From the NCBI RefSeq assembly GCF_001426265.1, contig NZ_LMDG01000036.1, positions 225,534 through 289,533 of the forward strand: 64,000 nt of DNA, in the 5' to 3' direction. This stretch comes from Rhizobium sp. Root1220. GTDB lineage: Bacteria > Pseudomonadota > Alphaproteobacteria > Rhizobiales > Rhizobiaceae. The notes below the pieces were generated by a model. The model saw nothing but the letters and a program-made list of their open reading frames with translations. It made no database searches and was not told where the DNA came from. Within the stretch, counting starts at the first letter, position 1; every line of letters starts with the position of its first letter. Below, one piece after another: positions 51,689 to 60,231 of the stretch. The position numbers and the translations under genes were made by a program.

Positions 51689-52561
51689 TCAAGGCGACGG
51701 AACAGGGGAAAATGTGGACCCGGAGCCGAACTGCGCCTGCATATTCACGACGTCATTGGCAATCTCGTCGGTAACCACATCGAACTGAGCGAGCGTCGCC
51801 GGACCGAAAGCGGTGGACAGGGCAACGTCCGTGGCGTCGCGGCCCGTCGCCATCAGGATGCGCCCGATGCGCGGCATATTGTGGCGGGCATCCACGGTAT
51901 GCCAGTGCCCGCCGAGATAGACCTCGAACCACGCGCTGAAATCCATCGGCGCTGGATCGCGCGGCACTCCGATATCCCCGAGATAGCCCGTGCAGTAGCG
52001 GGCCGGTATGTTCATGCAACGGCACAGCGCGATCGCCAGATGCGCGAAATCGCGGCAGACGCCGGTTCTGTCCGTATAGCCCCCGTGCGCGGTTCGCAGC
52101 AGATCGGCCTTCAGGTAATCGAACCTGATATGGCCATGCACGAAATCAGCGATGGCCTGCACGCGGGGCCAGCCTTGTTGAGTGCTGGAGAAATGTTTCC
52201 AGGCGAAATCAGCAAGCCGGTCGGTATCGCAGTAGCGACTGCCGAGAAGGAACACCAGGACCTCGTCGGGAAGATCCTTGATATCATGCTGCACGGCGTT
52301 CAAAGGCACGACATCCGGCTGACCGGCGTCATAGATATCGAATTCGGTCGAAATCGTCGTGAGCCCCGCCGGCGCGACTATCCGCGTGCACGCATTGCCG
52401 AAATTGTCCGTGTACCCCCATGCATCGATCGGCTGGTTGAAGGTGAGCACCTGATCGGTCAGCAGGTCGCCCCGTCGGGAGGGATGAATATTGAGGACAA
52501 GCAGCATCGGCGTTGGTTGTACGCATTGATAACCTATCGTGAAACCGGCGTGGATCTTCAT
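51689..52561 (-). CDS. Transglutaminase-like protein 2, catalytic His replaced
   Basis: 290 residues from ATG 52561, with AAAGGAAG upstream. KIHAGFTIGYQCVQPTPMLLVLNIHPSRR opens a subgroup with an N-terminal beta domain. Core: Cys169 (RTGVCRDFAHLAIALCR) and Asp224 (HTVDARHNM), but the His position of the HAW motif reads Ser (MDFSAWFEVYLGG). Either the subgroup uses another His, such as the one in GGHWHTVD, or it is not a normal hydrolase. It converges on transglutaminase 1, 44 bases apart, and is followed upstream by a third member on its own strand. Confidence 0.85.
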   Translation of the reverse strand: MKIHAGFTIGYQCVQPTPMLLVLNIHPSRRGDLLTDQVLTFNQPIDAWGYTDNFGNACTRIVAPAGLTTISTEFDIYDAGQPDVVPLNAVQHDIKDLPDEVLVFLLGSRYCDTDRLADFAWKHFSSTQQGWPRVQAIADFVHGHIRFDYLKADLLRTAHGGYTDRTGVCRDFAHLAIALCRCMNIPARYCTGYLGDIGVPRDPAPMDFSAWFEVYLGGHWHTVDARHNMPRIGRILMATGRDATDVALSTAFGPATLAQFDVVTDEIANDVVNMQAQFGSGSTFSPVPSP

Positions 52562-52641
52562 GATGCTTCCTTTGCAGCGCAACGCCGATCGGCGGGTTAT
52601 CAGGAACGTCAGCGAAACCGATGAGTTCCATGCGGCACCCG

Positions 52642-53529
52642 CTATCGGGAAGCCGACGGCTCGGTGGTGACATTGACTTGCACGACCATGTCGTCGAAAT
52701 CCTCGGCCTCTCCATCGTAGCTGCCCCAGAGCGGGATTGCCTGGCGCGGATCGCGCGCCACACCCACGCGGATCAGATCACGATTGCCGACAATCCCGTT
52801 GGTCGGGTCGAATTCGACCCAGCCGGCGCCTGGAAGATAAAGCTGGCACCACGCGTGCGTCGAACCTCCACCCAGCGTCCTGGAGCCATCCCGGTCCCGC
52901 ACATAGACATATCCTGTCACGAAACGCGCGGCGAAGCCGAGCGAGCGCGCCGCCTCCATCATCAGCAAGGCAAAATCGCGGCATGTGCCTTGCCGCCGAC
53001 GCAGCGTCTCTATGGGGGTCTGCGTGCCCCGCTCCAGGCGCCTGCTGTAGACGAAACTCTGGTGGATTGCGAAGCAGAGCGTCATCAACACATGGCCGGT
53101 CCGATCGGAAACGCCTGAGCCGACGAATTGCTGCGCCCATTGGGCAACCTCGCCGGCCGGGTCGTCATAGTACCGGGTGATGGTGCAGGCGAGATCGGGT
53201 ATTTCCTCCTCGTCATAGGAGAAGGGATAGGTAAGCGCATCGCTGTCGATCTCGAAATGGACAGGCACCTCCGGGGTATGGTCGACACGGATGTTGGTTT
53301 CGAACCGAAGATGGTCGGATGGGCCATTCATATCGACCAAGGCGATACAGTTCCCGAACACGTCATGAATCCACCGGACCTGCGCCGGCGCGGGCTCGAT
53401 TGTCATCGTCGCATCCAGAAGGCGCTGGTCGAAGCTGTCGCGCGGCCGAAACAGCACACGGTGCTGGCCGAATGTCACCCGCCGCTTGTAGGTGTAGTGA
53501 GTAATATGTCTGACGGAATAAACGGTCAT
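52642..53529 (-). CDS. Transglutaminase-like protein 3
   Basis: 295 residues from ATG 53529, with GAGGGCAG upstream. TVYSVRHITHYTYKRRVTFGQHRVLFRPRDSFDQRL is the standard N-terminal beta domain. The triad is complete: Cys183 (QGTCRDFALLMMEAAR), His225 (GGSTHAWCQLYLPG) and Asp241 (VEFDPTNG). It lies 80 bases before transglutaminase 2 on the same strand, and 44 bases after the small gene at 53574-53816, so the three could form a unit opposite to the ATP-grasp operon. Confidence 0.9.
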   Translation of the reverse strand: MTVYSVRHITHYTYKRRVTFGQHRVLFRPRDSFDQRLLDATMTIEPAPAQVRWIHDVFGNCIALVDMNGPSDHLRFETNIRVDHTPEVPVHFEIDSDALTYPFSYDEEEIPDLACTITRYYDDPAGEVAQWAQQFVGSGVSDRTGHVLMTLCFAIHQSFVYSRRLERGTQTPIETLRRRQGTCRDFALLMMEAARSLGFAARFVTGYVYVRDRDGSRTLGGGSTHAWCQLYLPGAGWVEFDPTNGIVGNRDLIRVGVARDPRQAIPLWGSYDGEAEDFDDMVVQVNVTTEPSASR

Positions 53530-53573
53530 TCTGCCCTCGTCCGTCGCGGGCCGAATTGACCTGCACCACCAGT

Positions 53574-53816
53574 CTAGTCGAATTCCGGCACTTGTCCCGA
53601 TTGAAATAAAATGACCGACGGCCCCTGCTCGCCGATGGTTACATTTCCCTCGCGGCACCAGACGACTACCCCGGCATAGTCGTTGACGAGAGTCTGGGCG
53701 ACGTAGACTGCTGTCTCCTCACCCTTCATGCACCGTGGCTCGAATGCCGGTATGAGTGCGCCATCGTCATCGCGATTGAACGCGCTCAGCACTATCAGTT
53801 TTCGAAATCCGGGCAT
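53574..53816 (-). CDS. Small protein of unknown function (80 residues)
   Basis: ATG 53816 with AGGAGA upstream. MPGFRKLIVLSAFNRDDDGALIPAFEPRCMKGEETAVYVAQ looks like a compact alpha/beta protein with an acidic middle, one Cys in the first half and a second in VVWCREG. No family is recognised. Its position at the head of the transglutaminase 3 and 2 genes, same strand, suggests a shared transcript. Confidence 0.6.
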   Translation of the reverse strand: MPGFRKLIVLSAFNRDDDGALIPAFEPRCMKGEETAVYVAQTLVNDYAGVVVWCREGNVTIGEQGPSVILFQSGQVPEFD

Positions 53817-53953
53817 GGCGCTCTCCTGACGGAATAACGAAGAGGGTGGCGGTTTCGTTCCGACATGGTGCCCTGAGAACACGCGAGCGTCATGGCGCTT
53901 CGGTCAGGCACTGCGCGCAGGTGGGGACTTCCCTCGCCCCGCAACGCAGTCCC

Positions 53954-54427
53954 TCAGCCCCGCCGCGCCGCCTCGATCGCGGCAACGTCGATCTTACCCA
54001 TCGTCATCATCGCCTCGAAGGCACGCTTGGCCTCGGCTCCGCCGACGGCCATCGCTTCGGTTAGCACTCGCGGCGTGATCTGCCAGGAGATGCCCCACCT
54101 GTCCTTGCACCACCCGCATGCACTTTCCTCGCCGCCATTGCCGACAATGGCGTTCCAGTAACGATCGGTCTCTTGCTGATCATCGGTGGCGATCTGGAAC
54201 GAGAAGGCCTCGCTATGTTTGAACGCGGGGCCGCCGTTGAGTCCTATGCAGGCGACACCCGCAACGGTGAACTCGACCACGAGAACATCGCCCTGCTGAC
54301 CAGACGGGTAGTCTCCGGGCGCACGGACTACGGCACCGACGTAACTGTCGGGAAAGGTCTCGGCATAAAATCGCGCGGCCGCCTCGGCGTCCTTCTCGTA
54401 CCATACGCAGATCGTGTTCTTGGCCAT
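53954..54427 (-). CDS. VOC-fold protein, PhnB-like
   Basis: 157 residues. MAKNTICVWYEKDAEAAARFYAETFPDSYVG and the second module SFQIATDDQQETDRYWNAIVGNGG, CGWCKDRWGISWQITPR are the PhnB/3-demethylubiquinone-methyltransferase-like signature of the vicinal oxygen chelate superfamily. The metal and substrate are unknown. No neighbour indicates a role. Confidence 0.8.
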   Translation of the reverse strand: MAKNTICVWYEKDAEAAARFYAETFPDSYVGAVVRAPGDYPSGQQGDVLVVEFTVAGVACIGLNGGPAFKHSEAFSFQIATDDQQETDRYWNAIVGNGGEESACGWCKDRWGISWQITPRVLTEAMAVGGAEAKRAFEAMMTMGKIDVAAIEAARRG

Positions 54428-54555
54428 CTACATGCTCCTCCAGCTTGTCCATTTCGCGATGAGATAAGGGACAGGCAATCTTTCTCCAGCCCCCCGCTTC
54501 CGAAATGGCCAATCAAGGTCCGAAGTTGTGCTCTCACCAGACCACGGCACCGAGA

Positions 54556-54584
54556 ATCAAAAAGGCGGAGCTCCCGCCCCGCCT
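54556..54584 (-). terminator. Rho-independent terminator of the chvE-to-arabonate dehydratase operon
   Basis: On the minus strand the arms AGGCGG (complement of 54579-54584) and CCGCCT (complement of 54563-54568) pair around a GC-rich loop and are followed by TTTTTGATTC. It starts 28 bases after the dehydratase stop codon. Confidence 0.75.
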
Positions 54585-54611
54585 CTCGTAAACTCTTGTG
54601 ACGACCAACCC

Positions 54612-56351
54612 TTAGTGGCTGTCCTTGCCCACCGCGTTTCCGCGACATCCCTTGAGGAAGTCGAGGTCGGCGCCGGTATCGGCCCCTTCGACGTGCTGCT
54701 GGTGCAGGAAGGCGTAGCCCGAGGTTGGCAGGTCGTGGTTCGGCTGCCATTCGGCAAGACGACGCGCCAGTTCAGCATCGGAAATGTCGAGATGCAGGCG
54801 ACGGTTCGGTACGTCGAGCTCGATCATGTCGCCGTTCTTCACCACCGCAAGCGGGCCACCGACAGCGGCTTCCGGTGAGGTGTGCAGCACGACGGTACCG
54901 TAGGCGGTACCGGACATGCGGGCGTCGGAGATGCGCACCATGTCGGTAATGCCCTTCTTCAGCACCTTCGGCGGCAGACCCATGTTGCCGACTTCGGCCA
55001 TCCCAGGATAACCCTTCGGCCCACAGTTCTTCATGACCATGATGCAGGTCTCGTCGATGTCGAGACTGTCGTCGTTGATCTTGGCCTTGTAGTCGTCGAT
55101 ATCCTCGAACACCACGGCGCGACCACGATGCGTCAGCAGATGCGGCGAAGCGGCGGACGGCTTCAGCACCGCGCCCTTTGGCGCGAGGTTGCCGCGCACG
55201 ACGACGATGCCGCCCGACTGCGTCAGTGCCTTTTCAGCCGGCAGGATGACGTCCTCGTTCCAGTTGACGACGTCCTTGACCTCGTCCCAGATGGTTTCAC
55301 CGGAGACCGTCAGCGCATCCTTATGCAAAAGGCCGGACTCGCCGAGGCGCTTGATGACGACCGGCAGGCCGCCGGCATAGAAGAACTCTTCCATCAGGTA
55401 CTTGCCCGACGGCATCAGGTTGACGATGGTCGGCACGTCGCGGCCGCAACGGTCCCAGTCGTCGAGCGTCAAATCGATGCCGACGCGGCCGGCCATGGCG
55501 AGCAGATGGATGACGGCGTTGGTCGAACCGCCGATCGCCGCATTGGTGCGGATGGCGTTCTCGAAGGCCTGCTTGGTCATGATGTCTGATGGCTTCAGGT
55601 CGTCTTTTACCATCTGTACGATCCGGCGGCCGGTCAGCTGCGCCATCACTTTGCGGCGGGAATCGACGCCCGGGATCGCGGCATTGCCGGACAGTGCCAT
55701 GCCGAGAGCTTCGGCCATCGAGGCCATGGTGGACGCGGTACCCATGGTGTTGCAGGTGCCCGACGAACGGCTCATCGAGGCTTCCGCTTCGAGGAATTCG
55801 GCCTGCGTCATCTCGCCGGCCTTCACCATTTCCGAGAATTTCCACAGATGCGTGCCCGAGCCGACGCGCTCGCCGCGGAAATAGCCGTTCAGCATAGGAC
55901 CGCCGGTGACGACGATCGACGGCAGGTCGACCGAGGCAGCCGCCATGATTAGCGACGGCGTGGTCTTGTCGCAGCCGACGAGCAGCACGCAGCCGTCCAT
56001 CGGCTGCCCGCGGATCGTCTCTTCGATCGAGAGAGCAGCCAGATTGCGGTACATCATCGCGGTCGGGCGGAAGGTGTTTTCCGATGCCGAGAATACCGGC
56101 ACTTCCATCGGGAAGCCGCCGGCCTCCCATACGCCTGCCTTCACCTTCTCGGCGAGCTCGCGCAGATGGCCGTTGCACGGCGTCATGTCGGACCATGTAT
56201 TGAGGATGCCGATGACAGGGCGTCCGTCGAACAGGTCGTGCGGGTATCCCTGGTTCTTCATCCAGCCACGGTGGTAGATCACGTCACGGCTGGTGCCGCC
56301 GTACCATTCCTGCGACCTAAGCTTGCGCGGCCATTCCGCTTTCTTAAACAT
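54612..56351 (-). CDS. araD: L-arabonate dehydratase (IlvD/EDD family)
   Basis: 579 residues, exactly the length of the L-arabinonate dehydratase of Rhizobium leguminosarum. Cys59 (DMTPCNGH), Cys127 (LVGCDKTTPS) and Cys200 (SSGTCNTMGTASTM) are the iron-sulphur ligands used by that [2Fe-2S] enzyme. NAAIGGSTNAVIHLLA and the substrate loop DARMSGTAYGTVVLH are typical. It dehydrates L-arabonate to L-2-keto-3-deoxyarabonate. It is the last gene of the operon running from chvE. D-fuconate and D-galactonate can also be substrates of the family. Confidence 0.9.
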   Translation of the reverse strand: MFKKAEWPRKLRSQEWYGGTSRDVIYHRGWMKNQGYPHDLFDGRPVIGILNTWSDMTPCNGHLRELAEKVKAGVWEAGGFPMEVPVFSASENTFRPTAMMYRNLAALSIEETIRGQPMDGCVLLVGCDKTTPSLIMAAASVDLPSIVVTGGPMLNGYFRGERVGSGTHLWKFSEMVKAGEMTQAEFLEAEASMSRSSGTCNTMGTASTMASMAEALGMALSGNAAIPGVDSRRKVMAQLTGRRIVQMVKDDLKPSDIMTKQAFENAIRTNAAIGGSTNAVIHLLAMAGRVGIDLTLDDWDRCGRDVPTIVNLMPSGKYLMEEFFYAGGLPVVIKRLGESGLLHKDALTVSGETIWDEVKDVVNWNEDVILPAEKALTQSGGIVVVRGNLAPKGAVLKPSAASPHLLTHRGRAVVFEDIDDYKAKINDDSLDIDETCIMVMKNCGPKGYPGMAEVGNMGLPPKVLKKGITDMVRISDARMSGTAYGTVVLHTSPEAAVGGPLAVVKNGDMIELDVPNRRLHLDISDAELARRLAEWQPNHDLPTSGYAFLHQQHVEGADTGADLDFLKGCRGNAVGKDSH

Positions 56352-56411
56352 TATCTCTGTCCTTCAGTAGGCGCCGAGCCGCCTCGCGCGGCCGGAACGC
56401 CAATCGTGCCA

Positions 56412-57845
56412 TTACGCCAGCGTGTAGCTGGTCTTGACCGTTGTGTAGAATTCAGCGGCGTACTTGCCCTGCTCGCGAGGACCATAGGATGAGCCCTTGC
56501 GGCCGCCGAACGGAACGTGGAAATCGACGCCTGCCGTCGGCAGGTTGACCATCACCATCCCGGCTTCGGCATTGCGCTTGAAGTGCGTCGCATGCTTGAG
56601 GCTGGTCGTCGCGATGCCGGACGACAGGCCGAACGGCGTGTCGTTTGCCGTCGCCAGCGCCTCTTCGTAATCCTTGACACGGATGACGGAGACGACGGGT
56701 CCGAAGATTTCCTCGCGGCTGATGCGCATCTGGTTGGTGGCTTCGGTAAACAGCGTCGGCTGCAGGTAGAAACCGGGGGTGTCGCGAGTGATCAGCTCGC
56801 CGCCGAAGGCGAGCTTGGCGCCCTCTTGTCTGCCGATCTCGATGTAGTCGGTATCGGTCTTCAGCTGCCGCTCGTCGACCACCGGACCGACATGTGTGCC
56901 GGGCTTCATGGCGTTGTCGACGACAATCGTCTTCAGCTTCTCGGTGAGTGCAGCGACGAACTTGTCGTGGATGCCTTCGGTGACGATTAGGCGCGACGAT
57001 GCCGTGCAGCGCTGGCCGGTCGAGAAGAAACCGGAATTGGCCGCCGCTTCGACGGCGACTGTGAGGTCGGCGTCGTCGAGAACAACCATCGGGTTCTTGC
57101 CGCCCATTTCCAGCTGGAACTTGCGGTTATGCTCGAGCGAGGCAGCAGCGACACGCTTGCCGGTGCCGGTGGAACCGGTGAAGGTGATGCCGGAAACATC
57201 CGGGCTGTCGAGCATCACCTGACCGACCACCGAGCCCTTGCCCATGACGAGGTTCAAGACACCTTTCGGCAGACCGGCGCGGTGCAGGATGTCGACAATT
57301 GCCCAAGAGCAACCCGGAACCAGTTCGGCCGGCTTGAAGACGATGGTGTTACCATAGCAAAGCGCCGGCGCGATCTTCCACGCAGGAATTGCGATCGGGA
57401 AGTTCCAGGGCGTGATGATGCCGATGACGCCGAGCGGGTCGCGCGTGATCTCGACACCGATGTTCGGGCGTACCGACGGGATGATTTCGCCGGCAAGACG
57501 CAGCACTTCGCCAGCGAAGAATTCAAAGATCTGCGAGGCACGGATCGTTTCGCCGATCGCCTCGGGAAGCGTCTTGCCTTCCTCGCGCGCGAGCAGCGCA
57601 CCCAGTTCGTCCTTGCGGGCCATGATCTCGTCGCCCGTCTTCTTCAGGATAACGTGACGCTCCCAGATGCCCGAACGTGACCAGGCAGGGAAAGCAGCCT
57701 TGGCAGCGGCAATGGCGTTTTTCGTGTCCTCGGCCGAACCGTCGGCATAGAGGCCAACGACTTCATTGGTGTCGGATGGGTTGATGTTCTTCGTCGCGTT
57801 TGCGCCGACCCACTCGCCGGCGATCAGGTTCTGATAAATGGTCAT
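56412..57845 (-). CDS. 2-oxoglutarate semialdehyde dehydrogenase (KGSADH)
   Basis: 477 residues. Aldehyde dehydrogenase residues: Asn148 (ITPWNFPIAIP), Glu246 (LEMGGKNPM) and Cys280 (STGQRCTASSRL). The position between the GguC gene and arabonate dehydratase, 60 bases from the latter, points to oxidation of alpha-ketoglutaric semialdehyde to 2-oxoglutarate, the last step of the nonphosphorylative arabinose route. The lower part of the pathway would then be complete in this operon. A broader aldehyde dehydrogenase is the alternative. Confidence 0.88.
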   Translation of the reverse strand: MTIYQNLIAGEWVGANATKNINPSDTNEVVGLYADGSAEDTKNAIAAAKAAFPAWSRSGIWERHVILKKTGDEIMARKDELGALLAREEGKTLPEAIGETIRASQIFEFFAGEVLRLAGEIIPSVRPNIGVEITRDPLGVIGIITPWNFPIAIPAWKIAPALCYGNTIVFKPAELVPGCSWAIVDILHRAGLPKGVLNLVMGKGSVVGQVMLDSPDVSGITFTGSTGTGKRVAAASLEHNRKFQLEMGGKNPMVVLDDADLTVAVEAAANSGFFSTGQRCTASSRLIVTEGIHDKFVAALTEKLKTIVVDNAMKPGTHVGPVVDERQLKTDTDYIEIGRQEGAKLAFGGELITRDTPGFYLQPTLFTEATNQMRISREEIFGPVVSVIRVKDYEEALATANDTPFGLSSGIATTSLKHATHFKRNAEAGMVMVNLPTAGVDFHVPFGGRKGSSYGPREQGKYAAEFYTTVKTSYTLA

Positions 57846-57917
57846 TGGCTAAACAAGCCTCCCTTGCCGTATAGGAAAGTATGGCTCAGCAACAGATGCC
57901 GCCGGGCCTTGAGACAC

Positions 57918-58922
57918 TCAGAGCTGCTTAACGACGATCTCTTCTTCGGCGTCGATCTTCAGCGGATTGCGCAGCGGCAAACCGAACTCGGCGACTTCGA
58001 TTTCGAAGACGTCGCCCTCTTCCGCCTTGATGCCGTCGGCAAACGACAGCGTCGCTGTGCCGAACATGTGGACGTGAACGTCGCCAGGCACGCGGAACAG
58101 ACCGTACTTGAAGTGGTGGTATTCAAGGTTCGCGAAGGTGTGCGACATGTTCGCTTCACCCGACAGGAACGGCTTTTCGAAGATCACCTTGTCGCCGCGC
58201 TTGATGCGCGATGTGCCGCGGATATCCTCAGGCGCCGCACCGATGCGGATTTCCGGGCCGAAGCTTGCCGGGCGCAGCTTCGAGTGCGCGAGATAGAGGT
58301 AATTGATCCGCTCGGTGACGTGGTCGGAGAATTCGTTCGACAGCGCGAAGCCGATGCGGAACGGCGTACCGTCCTCGGCGATCACATAGATTCCGGCCAT
58401 CTCGGGTTCTTCGCCACCATCGAGCGCGAAGGACGGAGACACCAGCGGCGTGCCGGGAGCGGCCGAGCCGTAGCCGTTGCCCTTGTAGAACCACTCGGGC
58501 TGCACGCCCTTTTCACCTGACTTCGGCTTGCCGTTCTCGAGACCCATCTTGAACATTTTCATCGAGTCGGTGAGGGTTTCCTCGGCCGCCTCGGAGGTCT
58601 TCTTGTGCATGGAATCGCGCGTGGCCGCCGATCCGAGATGAGTCAGGCCCGTACCCGTTAGGTGCAGATGTGCAGCATCCGGATGCGTCATCGGCGGCAG
58701 GAAGCGACCCTCGGCATAGGCCTTGTCGAGATCGACTTCATCGCCGAGGCCATGCGCTTCGATAACGGATACCAGCGACTTGCCGGCGTTTGCGGCTTCC
58801 ATGGCCAGCGCATAGACGCTGCCGGCGTTGTTGACGGCTTTCGCGGCACCGCCCGGCTCGCGCACGGCGACGATGATCTCTCCGTTCGAACCCTTGATCT
58901 GCGAAATAAGCACGGTCTTCAT
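57918..58922 (-). CDS. gguC: GguC/AraD1 family protein, likely KDA dehydratase
   Basis: 334 residues. MKTVLISQIKGSNGEIIVAVREPGG and EWFYKGNGYGSAAPGTPLVSPSFALDGGEEPEMAGIYVIAEDGTPFRIGFALSNEFSDH are the GguC/AraD1 pattern, related to the fumarylacetoacetase fold. Agrobacterium gguC lies after gguB and had no enzyme assigned at first; AraD1-type proteins are now linked to dehydration of L-2-keto-3-deoxyarabonate to alpha-ketoglutaric semialdehyde. The neighbours here (dehydratase before, dehydrogenase after in the pathway) fit that role. It lies 100 bases after gguB, with a stable hairpin in between. Confidence 0.88.
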   Translation of the reverse strand: MKTVLISQIKGSNGEIIVAVREPGGAAKAVNNAGSVYALAMEAANAGKSLVSVIEAHGLGDEVDLDKAYAEGRFLPPMTHPDAAHLHLTGTGLTHLGSAATRDSMHKKTSEAAEETLTDSMKMFKMGLENGKPKSGEKGVQPEWFYKGNGYGSAAPGTPLVSPSFALDGGEEPEMAGIYVIAEDGTPFRIGFALSNEFSDHVTERINYLYLAHSKLRPASFGPEIRIGAAPEDIRGTSRIKRGDKVIFEKPFLSGEANMSHTFANLEYHHFKYGLFRVPGDVHVHMFGTATLSFADGIKAEEGDVFEIEVAEFGLPLRNPLKIDAEEEIVVKQL

Positions 58923-58954
58923 CCTTTTCGATAACGCGGATAATGCTCCGCCGT

Positions 58955-58976
58955 TCCGGCTCCCGAAGGAGCCGGA
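58955..58976 (-). promoter_or_regulatory. Very stable cUUCGg hairpin between gguB and gguC
   Basis: In the transcript, UCCGGCUCC and GGAGCCGGA form nine perfect base pairs closed by a UUCG loop, the most stable tetraloop type. No U-run follows, so it is not an intrinsic terminator. It should block 3' exonucleases and could fix the 3' end of a processed upstream segment or slow the polymerase. Confidence 0.7.
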
Positions 58977-59022
58977 CTGGTTAGGTCATGGGACTGCGAA
59001 TGCATGGCCGGCGCCTTTGCGC

Positions 59023-60231
59023 TTAGCCCTTGTTCTTGTTGTAGACGTCGAAGAAGACGGCGGCCAGAAGCACGAGGCCCTTGACCATCTGCTGGAAGTC
59101 GATGCCGAGACCGACGATAGACATGCCGTTGTTCATGACGCCCATGATGAACGCGCCGATAACGGCACCGGTGATCTTGCCAACACCGCCCGATGCCGAA
59201 GCACCGCCGATGAAGCAGGCAGCAATAACGTCGAGCTCGAAGCCGACACCAGCCTTCGGGGTCGCCGAATTCAGGCGAGCCGCGATGATCATCCCGGCCA
59301 GACCGGCCAGAACACCCATGTTCACGAAAGTGAAGAAGCTCAGGCGCTCGGTGTTGATACCCGAAAGCTTGGTCGCCTTCTCGTTGCCGCCCATGGCGTA
59401 GATACGGCGACCGATCGTGGTGCGGCGCGTTACGAAGGTATAGGCCGCGATCAGGATAAGCATGACGACGAGAACGTTCGGCAGGCCCTTGTAGCTAGAC
59501 AACTGATAACCGAGGAACAGGATTGCCAGCGACAGGATGACGTTCTGTGCAACGAAGAAGCTCATCGGCTCGACATCGATGCCGTGGCTTTCATTAACCG
59601 CGCGGCGACGCCAGGCGAGATAGAACAGCACCACCGGAATAATGACAGTCAGCACGAGCGAGGTTGAATGCAGCGGCGTTCCGGCGACGTCGATCATTTC
59701 GCCAGGCAGGAAGCCCGTCGAGATAACCTGGAAGTCCTTCGGGAACGGGCCGATGTTCTTGCCGCCAAGCACGAACAGCGTAAGACCGCGAAAGACAAGC
59801 ATGCCCGCCAGCGTGACGATAAAGGCCGGAATGCGGTGATACGCGATCCAGTAGCCTTGCGCTGCGCCGATGGCTCCGCCGATGATCAGGCAGAGAATGC
59901 CGGCAAGCACGAAGTTCATTTGCCAGTTGACGGTCATGATGGCGGCCACCGCACCGACGAAGGCGACGATCGAACCGACCGAAAGGTCGATATGGCCGGC
60001 AACGATGACGAGCAGCATGCCGAGCGCCATGATGACGATGAACGAGTTCTGCAGAACGAGGTTGGTCAGGTTGACCGGCTTGAAGAGAATGCCGCCCGTG
60101 TAGAACTGGAAGAACACCATGATCGCGACAAGCGCGATGAGCATGCCGTACTCGCGGATGTTGCTGCGGATGTAGTCGGCAACGGAAACGACGTTGCTTT
60201 CCTCGGTGGTTGAAGGGTTGACCGGAGTCAT
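59023..60231 (-). CDS. gguB: Sugar ABC transporter permease
   Basis: 402 residues with about ten membrane helices, twice those of a minimal permease; the MmsB/XylH type. The cytoplasmic loop motif is GASASGGVGKITGAVIGAFIMGVMNNGMSIVGLG. MTPVNPSTTEESNVVSVADYIRSNIREYGM precedes the first helix. It works as a dimer with GguA and with ChvE as the binding protein. It overlaps gguA by four bases (ATGA). Confidence 0.93.
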   Translation of the reverse strand: MTPVNPSTTEESNVVSVADYIRSNIREYGMLIALVAIMVFFQFYTGGILFKPVNLTNLVLQNSFIVIMALGMLLVIVAGHIDLSVGSIVAFVGAVAAIMTVNWQMNFVLAGILCLIIGGAIGAAQGYWIAYHRIPAFIVTLAGMLVFRGLTLFVLGGKNIGPFPKDFQVISTGFLPGEMIDVAGTPLHSTSLVLTVIIPVVLFYLAWRRRAVNESHGIDVEPMSFFVAQNVILSLAILFLGYQLSSYKGLPNVLVVMLILIAAYTFVTRRTTIGRRIYAMGGNEKATKLSGINTERLSFFTFVNMGVLAGLAGMIIAARLNSATPKAGVGFELDVIAACFIGGASASGGVGKITGAVIGAFIMGVMNNGMSIVGLGIDFQQMVKGLVLLAAVFFDVYNKNKG

